From an uncultured Arachnia sp. (GTDB lineage Bacteria; Actinomycetota; Actinomycetes; Propionibacteriales; Propionibacteriaceae), in contig CANLSH010000023.1 of assembly GCA_947493705.1 (NCBI GenBank), forward strand, positions 1-54,563: a stretch of 54,563 bases of DNA, read 5' to 3'. Under the pieces are notes generated by a model. The model was not told the DNA's origin. It saw nothing but the letters and a program-made list of their open reading frames with translations, and searched no databases. The position numbers were made by a program, and so were the translations under genes. Position 1 is the stretch's first letter, and every line of letters starts with the position of its first letter. Positions 1-7,351 of this stretch are shown piece after piece.

Positions 1-125
1 GCCGGGCGGGATGAGATGGTGTCACGACATCTGGTGCGTGTACTGGATGTCCATATCCAGATGTAGGGGCGCCAGATTGCCCGATCCGGTGCGCCGCAGC
101 CAGGACATGATTGATCAGTGGTTCC
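1..125 (-). mobile_element. MITE-like element, copy 1 (cut by window edge)
   Basis: On the minus strand this matches the element at 4764-4924 almost throughout. It begins with the terminal repeat GGAACCACTGATCAAT (complement of 110-125) and contains the internal palindrome around ctggatatggacatccag. The other end lies outside the window. It abuts the TAG stop codon of metQ at 126-128. It has no coding capacity, so any movement must depend on a transposase elsewhere. It is inverted relative to copies 2 and 3. Confidence 0.75.
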
Positions 126-974
126 CTACTCTTGGAAGGCGATCTCGATCGTCTCGTTGCTGTCTATGACATCGCGCACAGCGTCGCTGGTGAAGGCCCT
201 CTTCAGGGCTTCGGCGGCAGGGGAATCGGCGTCCTCCTCACGGACGACCACTTGCAGGGCGAAGTCGTCGTCCAGCTCAGTCAGCAAACCGTCTTCCTCC
301 GGGGTCAGGCCCAGCGCCGCGATCTGGGAGGGCCACTGGAAGACGAGATCCGCTTCCTCGTAAGCCGCGTTCAAGGCAGGGATGGCGACTTCCAGGAATT
401 CGAGTGCCTTGGGGTTCTCGGTGATGTCCTCGACGGTTGCCGCGTAGGGGTCGATCTCTGGATCGAGGGTGATGATCCCCTCGTCGGCGAGGAGGTTGAG
501 TGCCCGGCCCCGGTTGGAGGCGTCGTCGGGGATTGCCACCGTTCCCTTCGTCGGCAGATCGGAGATGTCCTCGATCGTCTTGGAGTAGAAAGCGATGACG
601 AAGTTGTACACGGGTTGAATCGCGACCAGAGAAGCGTCGTTGCCAGCGTTGAACCCCTCCATGTACGGCTCGTGCTGGGAGAAATTGCCATCGATGTCCC
701 CATCGTTGAGGATGACGTTCGACGTCACATAGTCGGATACCTCCACGAGTTCGATCTCGTAGCCATCCTCGATCGCCTCGGCGGCGGCGTTGACGACATC
801 GGTCATCGGGGACAGGACGGCTGCGATCTCCAGCGTGACAGTCTCCTCAGTCGTCGCGGGGTCGGGGTCGTTGTTCGTGGTGCCACTGTCCGGTTGGGTG
901 GAGCAGCTGGCCAGCATCAGGGCCGAGGCCAGAGCGAGGGCGGCCAGTCGTATTGGGCGGTGATGTGTGATCAT
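126..974 (-). CDS. metQ: MetQ/NlpA-type substrate-binding lipoprotein
   Basis: A 282-residue D-methionine/methionine-binding lipoprotein of the NlpA family, the external receptor of a MetNIQ importer. It has a charged N-terminus, a hydrophobic stretch and the lipobox LASC at about residues 21-24, so it should be lipid-anchored outside the membrane. The body carries family features such as the GDIDGNFSQHEPYMEGFN region (about 85-105), where the ligand pocket forms. It is the last gene of a metN-metI-metQ operon, 41 bp after metI. The stop codon lies directly against a MITE-like repeat. Exact ligand (L-Met, D-Met or a dipeptide) cannot be told from sequence. Confidence 0.9.
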   Translation of the reverse strand: MITHHRPIRLAALALASALMLASCSTQPDSGTTNNDPDPATTEETVTLEIAAVLSPMTDVVNAAAEAIEDGYEIELVEVSDYVTSNVILNDGDIDGNFSQHEPYMEGFNAGNDASLVAIQPVYNFVIAFYSKTIEDISDLPTKGTVAIPDDASNRGRALNLLADEGIITLDPEIDPYAATVEDITENPKALEFLEVAIPALNAAYEEADLVFQWPSQIAALGLTPEEDGLLTELDDDFALQVVVREEDADSPAAEALKRAFTSDAVRDVIDSNETIEIAFQE

Positions 975-1015
975 GTGTCTTCCTTCTCTTTGCTGGGATC
1001 AGCTCTTTGCTGGGA

Positions 1016-1693
1016 TCAGTTTGTGCGGTGGTCGAAGTGCTCGGAGAGGCGATACCCCAACCCCTGCATGGCCAGAACGCAGACGATGATGATGATGATC
1101 GTCGTGTACATGAGCAGGAAGTTGTACTCCTGGTAGCCGTATCGCATCGCGAAGTCCCCGATCCCCCCGCCGCCGACCACGCCGAGGATGGTGGAGTAGG
1201 ACAGCAGGCTGATCGACGCCGAGGTGAGGGCGTAGAGCAGCCCCGGGAGTGCCTCGGGAAAGTAGATGCGCCACACCACCTGGGGCAGTGTCGCTCCCAT
1301 CGCATCAGCCATGCGGGAGATGCCGGCGGGGATCTCTCGCATGATCTGTTCCACCAGGCGCGCGTAGATCGCCACGGCGACGAAGCACAACGGCAGCGTC
1401 GCCGCACGGGTTCCAAAGCTTGTCCCCATGACGGCACGGGTGAACGGGATGAGGAAGACGACGAGCAGCAGGAAAGGGAAGGAGCGAACGACGTTGATGT
1501 AGGCATTCGTGATCGACCACAGGAGGCGGTTCTCGGCAAGACCCCCTCGCTGGGTGAGGAAAACCGTCATGCCCAACGGCAGGCCGAGGACAGCGGCGGC
1601 CACGAGGGAGACTGCGACCATGTACGCCGTTTCAAGAAGCGCTGTCGCCATCGCCGCGCCGTGGGCGGAGAACACCTCCGACAATTCGTTCAT
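1016..1693 (-). CDS. metI: MetI-type ABC permease
   Basis: A 225-residue inner-membrane permease of the methionine-type ABC importer, with about five hydrophobic segments. The cytoplasmic coupling loop is visible at about residues 128-155 (EIPAGISRMADAMGATLPQV), which docks onto MetN. Length is normal for MetI (about 217-230). Its start overlaps the metN stop by four bases (ATGA), so the two are translationally coupled. Gene order metN-metI-metQ is the standard one. Confidence 0.92.
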   Translation of the reverse strand: MNELSEVFSAHGAAMATALLETAYMVAVSLVAAAVLGLPLGMTVFLTQRGGLAENRLLWSITNAYINVVRSFPFLLLVVFLIPFTRAVMGTSFGTRAATLPLCFVAVAIYARLVEQIMREIPAGISRMADAMGATLPQVVWRIYFPEALPGLLYALTSASISLLSYSTILGVVGGGGIGDFAMRYGYQEYNFLLMYTTIIIIIVCVLAMQGLGYRLSEHFDHRTN

Positions 1694-2547
1694 CCGGGAC
1701 CCTGTGCCCGGATGGGAGGTTTCCCAAGCTCCTGCGTCACCTGCTCGCGATAGCTGGGCAGGGACCGGTATCCGCTCGTGGCGATGTCGAACACCTCACA
1801 CAGGACGCCGCGCTCCAGGAGGGCGGCCCGGTCGCAGATCGCCTTGACGACGTCGAGGTCGTGGGTGACGACCACCACCGTTGTGCCGAACTCCGTCCGC
1901 GCGTTGGCGAGTACCCGCAAGACGTCAGCGGTGGTGGAGGTATCGAGGGATGAGGTGGGTTCGTCGCACAACAGAAGTGACGGCCGGCCCACCAGGGCGC
2001 GGGCCAGCGCGACGCGCTGTTGTTCACCCCCGCTGAGCTGGGCGGGAAAGTGCTCGATCCGATGGGTGAGACCGACGAAGGAGACGATTTCCTCGACGGC
2101 GCGGGCCTCTCGTTCCCGGGCCACCCGTGACGTGTGAACGCCGCGGCGCCGGGCGAGGCGCAGCGGCAGCGCGACATTCTTGCGCACCGTGGCATTGCTC
2201 AGCAGATGCACCCCTTGGAACACCACGCCCACATCACGACGCACGGGGCGCAGCCCGCGCCTTCCAAGCTGGGCGATCTCCGTGCCGCCGACGACGATCG
2301 ATCCCGAGCTGGGGCCACTGAGGCCATTGATCAGGTCCAGCAGGGTCGACTTTCCCGCACCGCTCTCCCCGATGACGCCGAAGATCTCCCCCCGGCCGAT
2401 GTCCAGATCGAGAGCCTCAAGCGCCGCGGACGTGCTCGCCCCGTAACGCTTCGTGACATTGCGGAAGCGCACGCCCGTCGCTCCCGCTCCACCCGTCACG
2501 CCTGCCTCTTTTCGCCGGTGGCCAGTTTTAACGCCGCTTCCAACCAT
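1690..2547 (-). CDS. metN: MetN-type ABC ATPase, short form
   Basis: ATPase of the methionine importer, 285 residues from the ATG at 2547, which is preceded by a GGAG ribosome site 5 bases upstream. The frame stays open much further upstream but the extra sequence is not MetN-like. Walker A is GESGAGKST (residues 60-68), then the ABC signature LSGGEQQRVA and Walker B LLLCDEPTSSLD. MetN proteins usually have about 340 residues because of a C-terminal NIL/ACT domain that binds methionine and inhibits transport. Here the chain stops about 30 residues after the ATPase core, so that domain is missing. An alternative GTG start at 2499 has a weaker GAGG site. Confidence 0.85.
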   Translation of the reverse strand: MVGSGVKTGHRRKEAGVTGGAGATGVRFRNVTKRYGASTSAALEALDLDIGRGEIFGVIGESGAGKSTLLDLINGLSGPSSGSIVVGGTEIAQLGRRGLRPVRRDVGVVFQGVHLLSNATVRKNVALPLRLARRRGVHTSRVAREREARAVEEIVSFVGLTHRIEHFPAQLSGGEQQRVALARALVGRPSLLLCDEPTSSLDTSTTADVLRVLANARTEFGTTVVVVTHDLDVVKAICDRAALLERGVLCEVFDIATSGYRSLPSYREQVTQELGKPPIRAQGPG

Positions 2548-2808
2548 ACTGCTCCACCACCAGTGCTTTGCCTTGCGAAGCGTCCTCAACTCTTCGAGGA
2601 TTTCGCCCACGTCAGCTTCAGTAAGTCGCGCAGCAGGGCGTCGAGCTTCTCTCCGACACCTCGAAGCGCGGCGCCGTCGATGTGCTGACATCGCCTCGGC
2701 GGTGGTTGGTGAACGGCACCGCGAACTCGTGGCCGGTGCCGACTCCGTTCCCTTCGGCTGCAGACCATTTGTGGCGGACTTGTCGGTCACGTCATCTAGG
2801 CTCTGACC
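2548..2808. other. Divergent intergenic region with possible gene remnant
   Basis: This 261-bp gap lies between metN and the methyltransferase gene. On the minus strand, protein-like segments appear in three successive frames (for example FAVPFTNHRR, then VGEKLDALLRDLL, then EADVGEILEELRTLRK), which looks like a decayed small gene. Positions 2701-2740 match 33 of 40 bases of the yajQ 3' end at 4941-4980. On the plus strand TTGTGG (2769-2774), 17 bp, TCATCT (2792-2797) could be the promoter of the methyltransferase gene. I saw no recognisable riboswitch. Confidence 0.4.
2701..2740 (-). repeat. Imperfect copy of the yajQ 3' end
   Basis: Ungapped alignment to 4941-4980 gives 33 identities in 40 bases, in the same orientation. 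On the minus strand it reads HEFAVPFTNHR against yaj[12 protein letters not shown]. The two copies bracket the restriction-modification genes, as attachment-site duplications would. Chance similarity is not excluded. Confidence 0.35.
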
Positions 2809-3876
2809 ATGACTCTCCTCCCGGGCTTTGAACAGACTCCCGCCGACGTGCTGAAGGTTGCTCGCTCGTTCCCGCGGCTGCGCTACATGGGCTCCAAGTA
2901 CCGTCTGTTGCCTCACCTCCAGCAAGTGTTTGATGAGATCGGCGGAAGCACAGCAGTTGATGCGTTCTCCGGTTCAGGAGTCGTTTCATACCTCCTGAAG
3001 GCGCAAGGGTTCGAGGTCACGAGCAATGATTACCTCAACTTTCCCAGCGTCATAGCGCGAGCCACCGTTGAGAACTCCTCGGACGTATTGACACCCACAA
3101 CAGTCGATCAGATATGTGGACCGCGGGCTGATGATCGCCACTTCATCCAATCCACTTTCAACGGGTTGTATTTCGACTCGGAAGACCGGATGTTCCTCGA
3201 CTCGGCATGGTCACACATCGATCTACTCGAAGGGTACGAAAAGGATCTCGCCATTGCAGCCCTCGTTCTCTCCGCCGCTCGAAAGCAACCACGGGGCGTC
3301 TTCACCTTCACGGACTCGACCAAGTACGCGGATGGGAGACGTGACTTGCAACTGTCTCTTCGAGAACACTTCCGGGAGCGCGCAGCTGAGTACAGTGCAA
3401 CTGTTTTCAACAACGGCAAGCTGAGTCGGGCTGTCAGCGGCGACGTGTTCGACCTGGCAACGTCCAGTCCTGACCTGGTCTATCTGGATCCCCCATATGC
3501 TCCACCACGAGATGATAATGACTACATCAAGCGATACCATTTCTTGGAGGGGCTCTCCGTCTACTGGCGTGGCGTCACGATCATGGAAGAAACCAAGAGT
3601 AAGAAGCTCACCAAGCGGTTCACGCCTTTTGCCTACAAACGCACAATTGAAGATGCGCTGCTACGAACGTTTGAACACTTTTCGGATGCTGGCTCAATTG
3701 TGCTTTCGTATTCTTCCAATGCGTTGCCAACTGCGAGTAGAATCGTAGATCTTTTGAAGACCGTGAAGCCGTCGGTCGAAGTGCTCTCGATCGATCACAA
3801 GTACAGCTTTGGCACCCATGTGACCGCCACGAGGCGTGACGTCAGCGAGTTTGTCTTCATCGGACGTGACGGATGA
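2809..3876 (+). CDS. DNA adenine methyltransferase (D12 class)
   Basis: A 355-residue N6-adenine methyltransferase that should protect host DNA from the endonuclease encoded just downstream. It has the alpha-class order: the SAM-binding motif DAFSGSGVV at about residues 50-58 near the N-terminus, and catalytic motif IV DPPY at 227-230 (within YLDPPYAPP). The N-terminal RYMGSKYRLLP is typical of D12 enzymes. A good Shine-Dalgarno is lacking, and a promoter ending about 12 bases upstream would give a nearly leaderless mRNA. The stop overlaps the next start (ATGA). Base composition is less GC-rich than the neighbours, which suggests transfer. The recognition sequence cannot be read from the protein. 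Confidence 0.9.
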   Translation: MTLLPGFEQTPADVLKVARSFPRLRYMGSKYRLLPHLQQVFDEIGGSTAVDAFSGSGVVSYLLKAQGFEVTSNDYLNFPSVIARATVENSSDVLTPTTVDQICGPRADDRHFIQSTFNGLYFDSEDRMFLDSAWSHIDLLEGYEKDLAIAALVLSAARKQPRGVFTFTDSTKYADGRRDLQLSLREHFRERAAEYSATVFNNGKLSRAVSGDVFDLATSSPDLVYLDPPYAPPRDDNDYIKRYHFLEGLSVYWRGVTIMEETKSKKLTKRFTPFAYKRTIEDALLRTFEHFSDAGSIVLSYSSNALPTASRIVDLLKTVKPSVEVLSIDHKYSFGTHVTATRRDVSEFVFIGRDG

Positions 3877-4715
3877 GTGGCGTGGTGCCCTCCTTCGAGG
3901 CCTACCTCGAGACGCTGGGGCGTCTGACAGGTCACGTGGACCCGACTGCTTCTTCTCCCCAGGGAGAGGAGATCAAGCTTGCAGTCCAGGATCTTGCGGG
4001 CCTGAGTGAGATCGAGGTTGCCGACCTCTCGGCGATGATCGTAGAGCAGCCGTCGTTGGTACCGGTGCTCGGCCTCGTTGTTGGATTGAGCCAGGAGAAG
4101 TTGAAGAACGCGCTCAAGGACAGTTTCGACACGAGTGGGTGGGTGACGCTTGCCCGAACACGTCCCCAAGAAGTCGTCACCTGGATGGACCGCGAATTCG
4201 ATTTGGTGCGGCTTCTCAAGGTTCAATTGGCTCGCCAGTATGAGCTTTCTGACGTCCTCATCGCCAGAGCAGGCGGGAGAGTCACAGCCACTCGAGCGGG
4301 GAAGTCAGGCCGGAAGGTTGAAGACGAAATAGAGGCGATCGCCAAGGGCCTCGGCCTGCCCTACCAAACGCGAGCGCGTTTCACGGGTGGTAATGGGCGC
4401 ACGGCGCCATGTGACTTGGTGTTGCCGAACTCCGATGAGGCAGAAATAGTCGTTGCCGCAAAGGGCTTCGACTCCACCGGTAGCAAGTTGACCGACGCTG
4501 TCCGAGAAATTGAGGAAATGTCAGACGTGCGGCTTCCTCGCCAGTTTGTCATGGCGGTGGTGGACGGGATCGGCTGGAAGTCCCGCAAAGCTGATCTGCG
4601 CAGGATCCATGAACTGTGGGTCGACGGCCGTATCGACGGACTGTACACCCTCGCAACGCTTGACCAGTTCCGAGACGACCTCGAGTACGCTGCGCAGCTT
4701 CGTCATCTGATCTGA
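3873..4715 (+). CDS. Type II restriction endonuclease, DpnII-like
   Basis: A 280-residue protein translationally coupled to the methyltransferase, so most likely its partner endonuclease. The N-terminal half is helical. The C-terminal half looks like a PD-(D/E)XK nuclease of the DpnII/MboI kind: a predicted strand with D181 (CDLVLP), then IVVAAKGFDSTGSKLTD with K197. The expected acid two residues before the lysine is alanine (A195), so the acid may have moved (E191 is near) or activity may be altered. Family assignment rests on this motif, the GSKL segment and the context. Lower GC than flanking genes. Confidence 0.7.
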   Translation: MSGVVPSFEAYLETLGRLTGHVDPTASSPQGEEIKLAVQDLAGLSEIEVADLSAMIVEQPSLVPVLGLVVGLSQEKLKNALKDSFDTSGWVTLARTRPQEVVTWMDREFDLVRLLKVQLARQYELSDVLIARAGGRVTATRAGKSGRKVEDEIEAIAKGLGLPYQTRARFTGGNGRTAPCDLVLPNSDEAEIVVAAKGFDSTGSKLTDAVREIEEMSDVRLPRQFVMAVVDGIGWKSRKADLRRIHELWVDGRIDGLYTLATLDQFRDDLEYAAQLRHLI

Positions 4716-4763
4716 CTCGGGACTGTTTCGAAGCCAGCCCATCGACGGGGCTGCGTAGATTAG

Positions 4764-4924
4764 GGAACCACTGATCAATCATGGCCTGGCTGCGGCGCAC
4801 CGGATCAGGCGATCTGGCGCCCCTACATCTGGATATGGACATCCAGTACACGCACCAGATGCAGTAACACCATCTCATCCCGCCCGGCACGTCCTCGCCG
4901 AGAACAGCATGAATCAGTGGTTCC
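4764..4924 (+). mobile_element. MITE-like element, copy 2 (complete, 161 bp)
   Basis: Complete element with terminal inverted repeats GGAACCACTGATCAAT (4764-4779) and ATGAATCAGTGGTTCC (4909-4924), flanked by a perfect TTAG duplication (4760-4763 and 4925-4928). Inside are the palindrome ctggat-atggac-atccag and an outer catctgg/ccagatg pair. It has no open frame of note. It sits between the converging endonuclease and yajQ genes, 11 bp from the yajQ stop. It is about 95% identical to copy 1 in inverse orientation. Confidence 0.85.
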
Positions 4925-4935
4925 TTAGCCTGTGC

Positions 4936-5427
4936 TCAGCGGTAGTTGGTGAACTGCACGGCGAAGTCGTAGTCGGCGCCCTTGATGAGGTTCTGGACCT
5001 CCTGCAGGTCGTCGCGCTTCTTGCTGGAGATCCGGAGTTCATCGCCCTGGATCTGGCACTTCACGCCCTTGGGTCCCTCGTCGCGCACGAGCTTGGAGAC
5101 CTTCTTGGCGTTCTCCTGCGAGATCCCTTCCTGCGTCGAACAGGTGATCTTCCACATCTTCCCGGACACGCGGGCCTCTCCCGCATCCAGTGCCTTGAGG
5201 CTGATGCCGCGTCGCACAAGCTTCGTCTGGAACACGTCGAGGATGGCCTTCACCCGATCTTCGGAGTTGGCTTCCATTTCGATGAGTTCGCCGGACCATT
5301 TGATGGAGGAGTCGGTGTTCTTGAAGTCGAAGCGTTGGCTCACCTCCTTCGCCGCCTGGTTCAGGGCGTTGTCCACCTCCTGGCGGTCGACCTTGCTGAC
5401 GACGTCGAACGAGTTCTCTGATGCCAT
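4936..5427 (-). CDS. yajQ: YajQ family nucleotide-binding protein
   Basis: A 163-residue member of the YajQ/UPF0234 family, usual length, starting [18 protein letters not shown] and ending in [12 protein letters not shown], both family hallmarks. The ATG at 5427 is preceded by GGGGAG with 5-base spacing. The frame is open further upstream but that part overlaps tRNA-Tyr and is not real. Members bind nucleotides or RNA; in Xanthomonas a homologue binds cyclic di-GMP. The cellular role here is not known. Monocistronic, converging with the endonuclease gene. Confidence 0.93.
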   Translation of the reverse strand: MASENSFDVVSKVDRQEVDNALNQAAKEVSQRFDFKNTDSSIKWSGELIEMEANSEDRVKAILDVFQTKLVRRGISLKALDAGEARVSGKMWKITCSTQEGISQENAKKVSKLVRDEGPKGVKCQIQGDELRISSKKRDDLQEVQNLIKGADYDFAVQFTNYR

Positions 5428-5588
5428 GAAGCTCCCCTTCAAAGTTGTTGGCCACTGTGGTTGCCAAAATTTCGGCGTGGTGAGGACCATTGTGCCGTGA
5501 ACCGGGCGTGGGTGCCGGTAAGTAAGTCCTGTCAGAGCTGGGTGCAGTCTGGATCCGCGCAGGGCTCCGGACGAGCGCCAGCGCCGCT

Positions 5589-5618
5589 TTGTCTCGCGGG
5601 GCGGGCCTGCGGTAGTGT
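5589..5618 (+). promoter_or_regulatory. Putative tRNA-Tyr promoter
   Basis: TTGTCT (5589-5594), an 18-bp spacer and TAGTGT (5613-5618) would start transcription about 20 bases before the tRNA. Assigned by eye from -35/-10 similarity. Confidence 0.5.
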
Positions 5619-5645
5619 TTCCCAACGCTGGCCGAGTGCCAGCAC

Positions 5646-5730
5646 GGCAGATTGCCCGAGCGGCCAAAGGGAGCGGTCTGTAAAACCGTCGGCATCGCCT
5701 TCGTTGGTTCGAATCCAACATCTGCCACCA
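5646..5730 (+). tRNA. tRNA-Tyr (GTA)
   Basis: Class II tRNA of 85 nt including an encoded CCA. Acceptor arms GGCAGAT (5646-5652) and ATCTGCC (5720-5726), anticodon loop CTGTAAA giving GTA, a long variable arm, and a T loop TTCGAAT. The long variable arm and GTA anticodon are diagnostic for bacterial tRNA-Tyr. Confidence 0.95.
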
Positions 5731-5765
5731 GGTCCCGAATCGGATGGATTCGGGACCTGTTTGCT
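5731..5765 (+). terminator. Intrinsic terminator after tRNA-Tyr
   Basis: Perfect 11-bp stem GGTCCCGAATC/GATTCGGGACC with a 5-base loop, followed by TGTTTGCT. It starts directly after the CCA end. Confidence 0.8.
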
Positions 5766-5797
5766 ACCCGGGAGCCGTGACGCCACCCGTAGGTAGG

Positions 5798-5823
5798 AAA
5801 ACCACCGATGTATCGGTGGTTTT
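5798..5823. terminator. Bidirectional terminator-like palindrome
   Basis: AAAACCACCGAT (5798-5809) and ATCGGTGGTTTT (5812-5823) form a 12-bp perfect palindrome with A/T runs on both ends, so it could stop transcription in either direction. The following stretch to the next tRNA (5824-5985) shows no gene. Confidence 0.6.
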
Positions 5824-5985
5824 CTGTGTTTGCGGTGGTGCGCTCCGCACACGGCAGCTTCCCAATGTCACCAGCACCTTCGGTGCACCGTTCGCTGGAA
5901 AACTCCGTGCAGGGGGACGCGCGGCAACGAAGCGGCGACGATTTGGTACCGCGTGGCCACCCTGTGTATCTTTGGTCGTCGGCTG

Positions 5986-6058
5986 GCCCTCATAGCTCAG
6001 TCGGTAGAGCGTCTCCATGGTAAGGAGAAGGTCTGCGGTTCGATTCCGCATGAGGGCT
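5986..6058 (+). tRNA. tRNA-Thr (GGT)
   Basis: A 73-nt tRNA with acceptor GCCCTCA/TGAGGGC, D arm, anticodon stem TCTCC/GGAGA around loop ATGGTAA (anticodon GGT) and T loop TTCGATT. CCA is not encoded. A promoter TTGGTA (5943-5948), 18 bp, TATCTT (5967-5972) is plausible. In actinobacteria a Thr-Met tRNA pair commonly precedes rpmG and hadA, as here. Confidence 0.95.
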
Positions 6059-6093
6059 CTGTTTCTCCCCGGATTTCGGGAAGGAACTACTCT

Positions 6094-6166
6094 GACGGGG
6101 TAGCTCAGTCGGTAGAGCAAGCGGCTCATAATCGCTGTGTCGCGGGTTCGATTCCCGCTCTCGTCA
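6094..6166 (+). tRNA. tRNA-Met (CAT), elongator
   Basis: A 73-nt tRNA with acceptor GACGGGG/TCTCGTC, anticodon stem AGCGG/TCGCT around loop CTCATAA (anticodon CAT) and T arm GCGGG/CCCGC. The first base pair G-C is intact, and the three G-C anticodon-stem pairs of initiators are absent, so this is the elongator. CCA is only partly present (CCGA). Confidence 0.93.
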
Positions 6167-6219
6167 CCGAAGCTTCATCCAACCGTCGCCACCAAGCGCC
6201 AACCCCGAGGAATGAGATC

Positions 6220-6390
6220 ATGGCCAAGAAGGGACAGGACGTACGTCCTAAGATCACACTCGCGTGCACCGAGTGCAAGGAGCGCAACTACATCACCAAA
6301 AAGAACCGGCGCAATGACCCTGACCGGCTCGAACTCAAGAAGTTCTGCCCCAGGTGCCGCACGCACCAGGCCCACCGCGAGACGCGCTGA
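6220..6390 (+). CDS. rpmG: 50S ribosomal protein L33
   Basis: A 56-residue ribosomal protein L33 starting [11 protein letters not shown]. It has two CxxC pairs (CTEC at about 17-20 and CPRC at about 44-47), so it is the zinc-binding form. The ATG at 6220 follows a GAGGAA ribosome site. It lies between tRNA-Met and hadA, a position conserved in actinobacteria. Confidence 0.95.
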   Translation: MAKKGQDVRPKITLACTECKERNYITKKNRRNDPDRLELKKFCPRCRTHQAHRETR

Positions 6391-6506
6391 GGCCTACCCC
6401 TTTTCGTCCTCGACGGCTGCACCCATCATGGGTGTGGCCGTCGATTGCGTTTGACTGGCTCCCGTTTGGCGGGGAAAATTCGGGCGCTTCAAGTAGCCTT
6501 GGCAAC

Positions 6507-6932
6507 ATGCCCATCACCACAGAGCACGCAGGCCGCTCCTATCCGGCGACGCCGGCATACCGCGTCAGTTCCGCGAAGATCGAAGAGTTCGCTGCAGCGC
6601 TCGGGGACACCAATCCTGCCTATTCCGGCGCCGACGCCATGGCTCCGCCCACCTTTGCCGCGGTGATTGCCGCCCAGGCATGGGGTGCGCTCTTCGACGA
6701 CCCTGACCTCGGCCTCGCGCTGCACCGCACCATGCACACGGACCAAACCTTCACGTTCAGCCGCCCACTGCGCGATGGTGATGATGTGGTGGCGAGACTG
6801 TCCATCGAACGGGTGCGCAACCGCGGTGATCTCGACATGGTGACGGTGGTGGTGGACCTCGCCGTCGACGGATCAACGGCATGCATCGCCCGCTCCACCC
6901 TCATGCACACCCAGGAGAACTCCCATGGTTGA
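6507..6932 (+). CDS. hadA: HadA-type MaoC-like dehydratase subunit
   Basis: A 141-residue MaoC/hot-dog protein of the HadA (UPF0336, FAS1-like dehydratase) group. In mycobacteria HadA forms a heterodimer with HadB that dehydrates (3R)-hydroxyacyl-ACP. Motifs seen are EEFAAALGDTNPAY (about 25-40) and DQTFTFSRPLRDGD (about 78-92). HadA lacks the catalytic Asp/His pair and provides acyl binding. The start at 6507 excludes an upstream extension overlapping rpmG. It overlaps hadB by 8 bp, so the two are coupled. Outside mycolate makers this pair is of uncertain physiological role. Confidence 0.88.
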   Translation: MPITTEHAGRSYPATPAYRVSSAKIEEFAAALGDTNPAYSGADAMAPPTFAAVIAAQAWGALFDDPDLGLALHRTMHTDQTFTFSRPLRDGDDVVARLSIERVRNRGDLDMVTVVVDLAVDGSTACIARSTLMHTQENSHG

Positions 6933-7335
6933 ACAGGTCGTCGCTGGAACTGTTCTGCCCGAGGTGCGCGTACCCATCACGCGGGCCGGCATCGTGCGCT
7001 ACTCAGGTGCATCCACAGATTTCAATGAGATCCATTTCTCGGACCGTCACGCCAGAGCCATTGGGCTCCCGGGTGTGGTGGCGCATGGAATGTGGACGAT
7101 GGGAGCGGCGCTGCGCGTCGTCACGGACTGGTGTGGGGATCCAGGCAAGGTGATGGAGTACTTCGTGCGCTTCACTCGGCCCGTCGTCGTACCCGACACG
7201 GATGCAGGCGTGGAAGTGGTGTACAACGCAGTCGTCAAGGACGTCTCGGACGGAGTCGCGACCGTGTCGATCACCGCCACCTGTGGGGATGAGGCTGTTC
7301 TTGGTGCCGCGCGCGCGCAGGTACGCCTTGACTGA
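6925..7335 (+). CDS. hadB: HadB-type MaoC-like dehydratase, catalytic subunit
   Basis: A 136-residue MaoC-domain protein and probable catalytic partner of HadA. The hydratase motif YSGASTDFNEIHFSD (about 30-44) contains the Asp and His expected for (R)-specific enoyl hydratases/dehydratases, followed by LPGVVAHGMWTMG. It starts 8 bp inside hadA. The order rpmG-hadA-hadB-tRNA-Trp-secE-nusG is also found in Mycobacterium. There is no hadC; murB follows instead. Confidence 0.9.
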   Translation: MVEQVVAGTVLPEVRVPITRAGIVRYSGASTDFNEIHFSDRHARAIGLPGVVAHGMWTMGAALRVVTDWCGDPGKVMEYFVRFTRPVVVPDTDAGVEVVYNAVVKDVSDGVATVSITATCGDEAVLGAARAQVRLD

Positions 7336-7351
7336 GTCCGAGGCTTGCGAC

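Noticed and set aside
2740..2808. Methionine-linked riboswitch upstream of metN
   Set aside because: A GGTCA/TGACC inverted repeat is present, but I could not find the conserved core of a SAM riboswitch.
2548..2925. Upstream extension of metN to 2925
   Set aside because: The extra 126 codons show no MetN similarity and run into the start of the methyltransferase gene; a good ribosome site marks the ATG at 2547.
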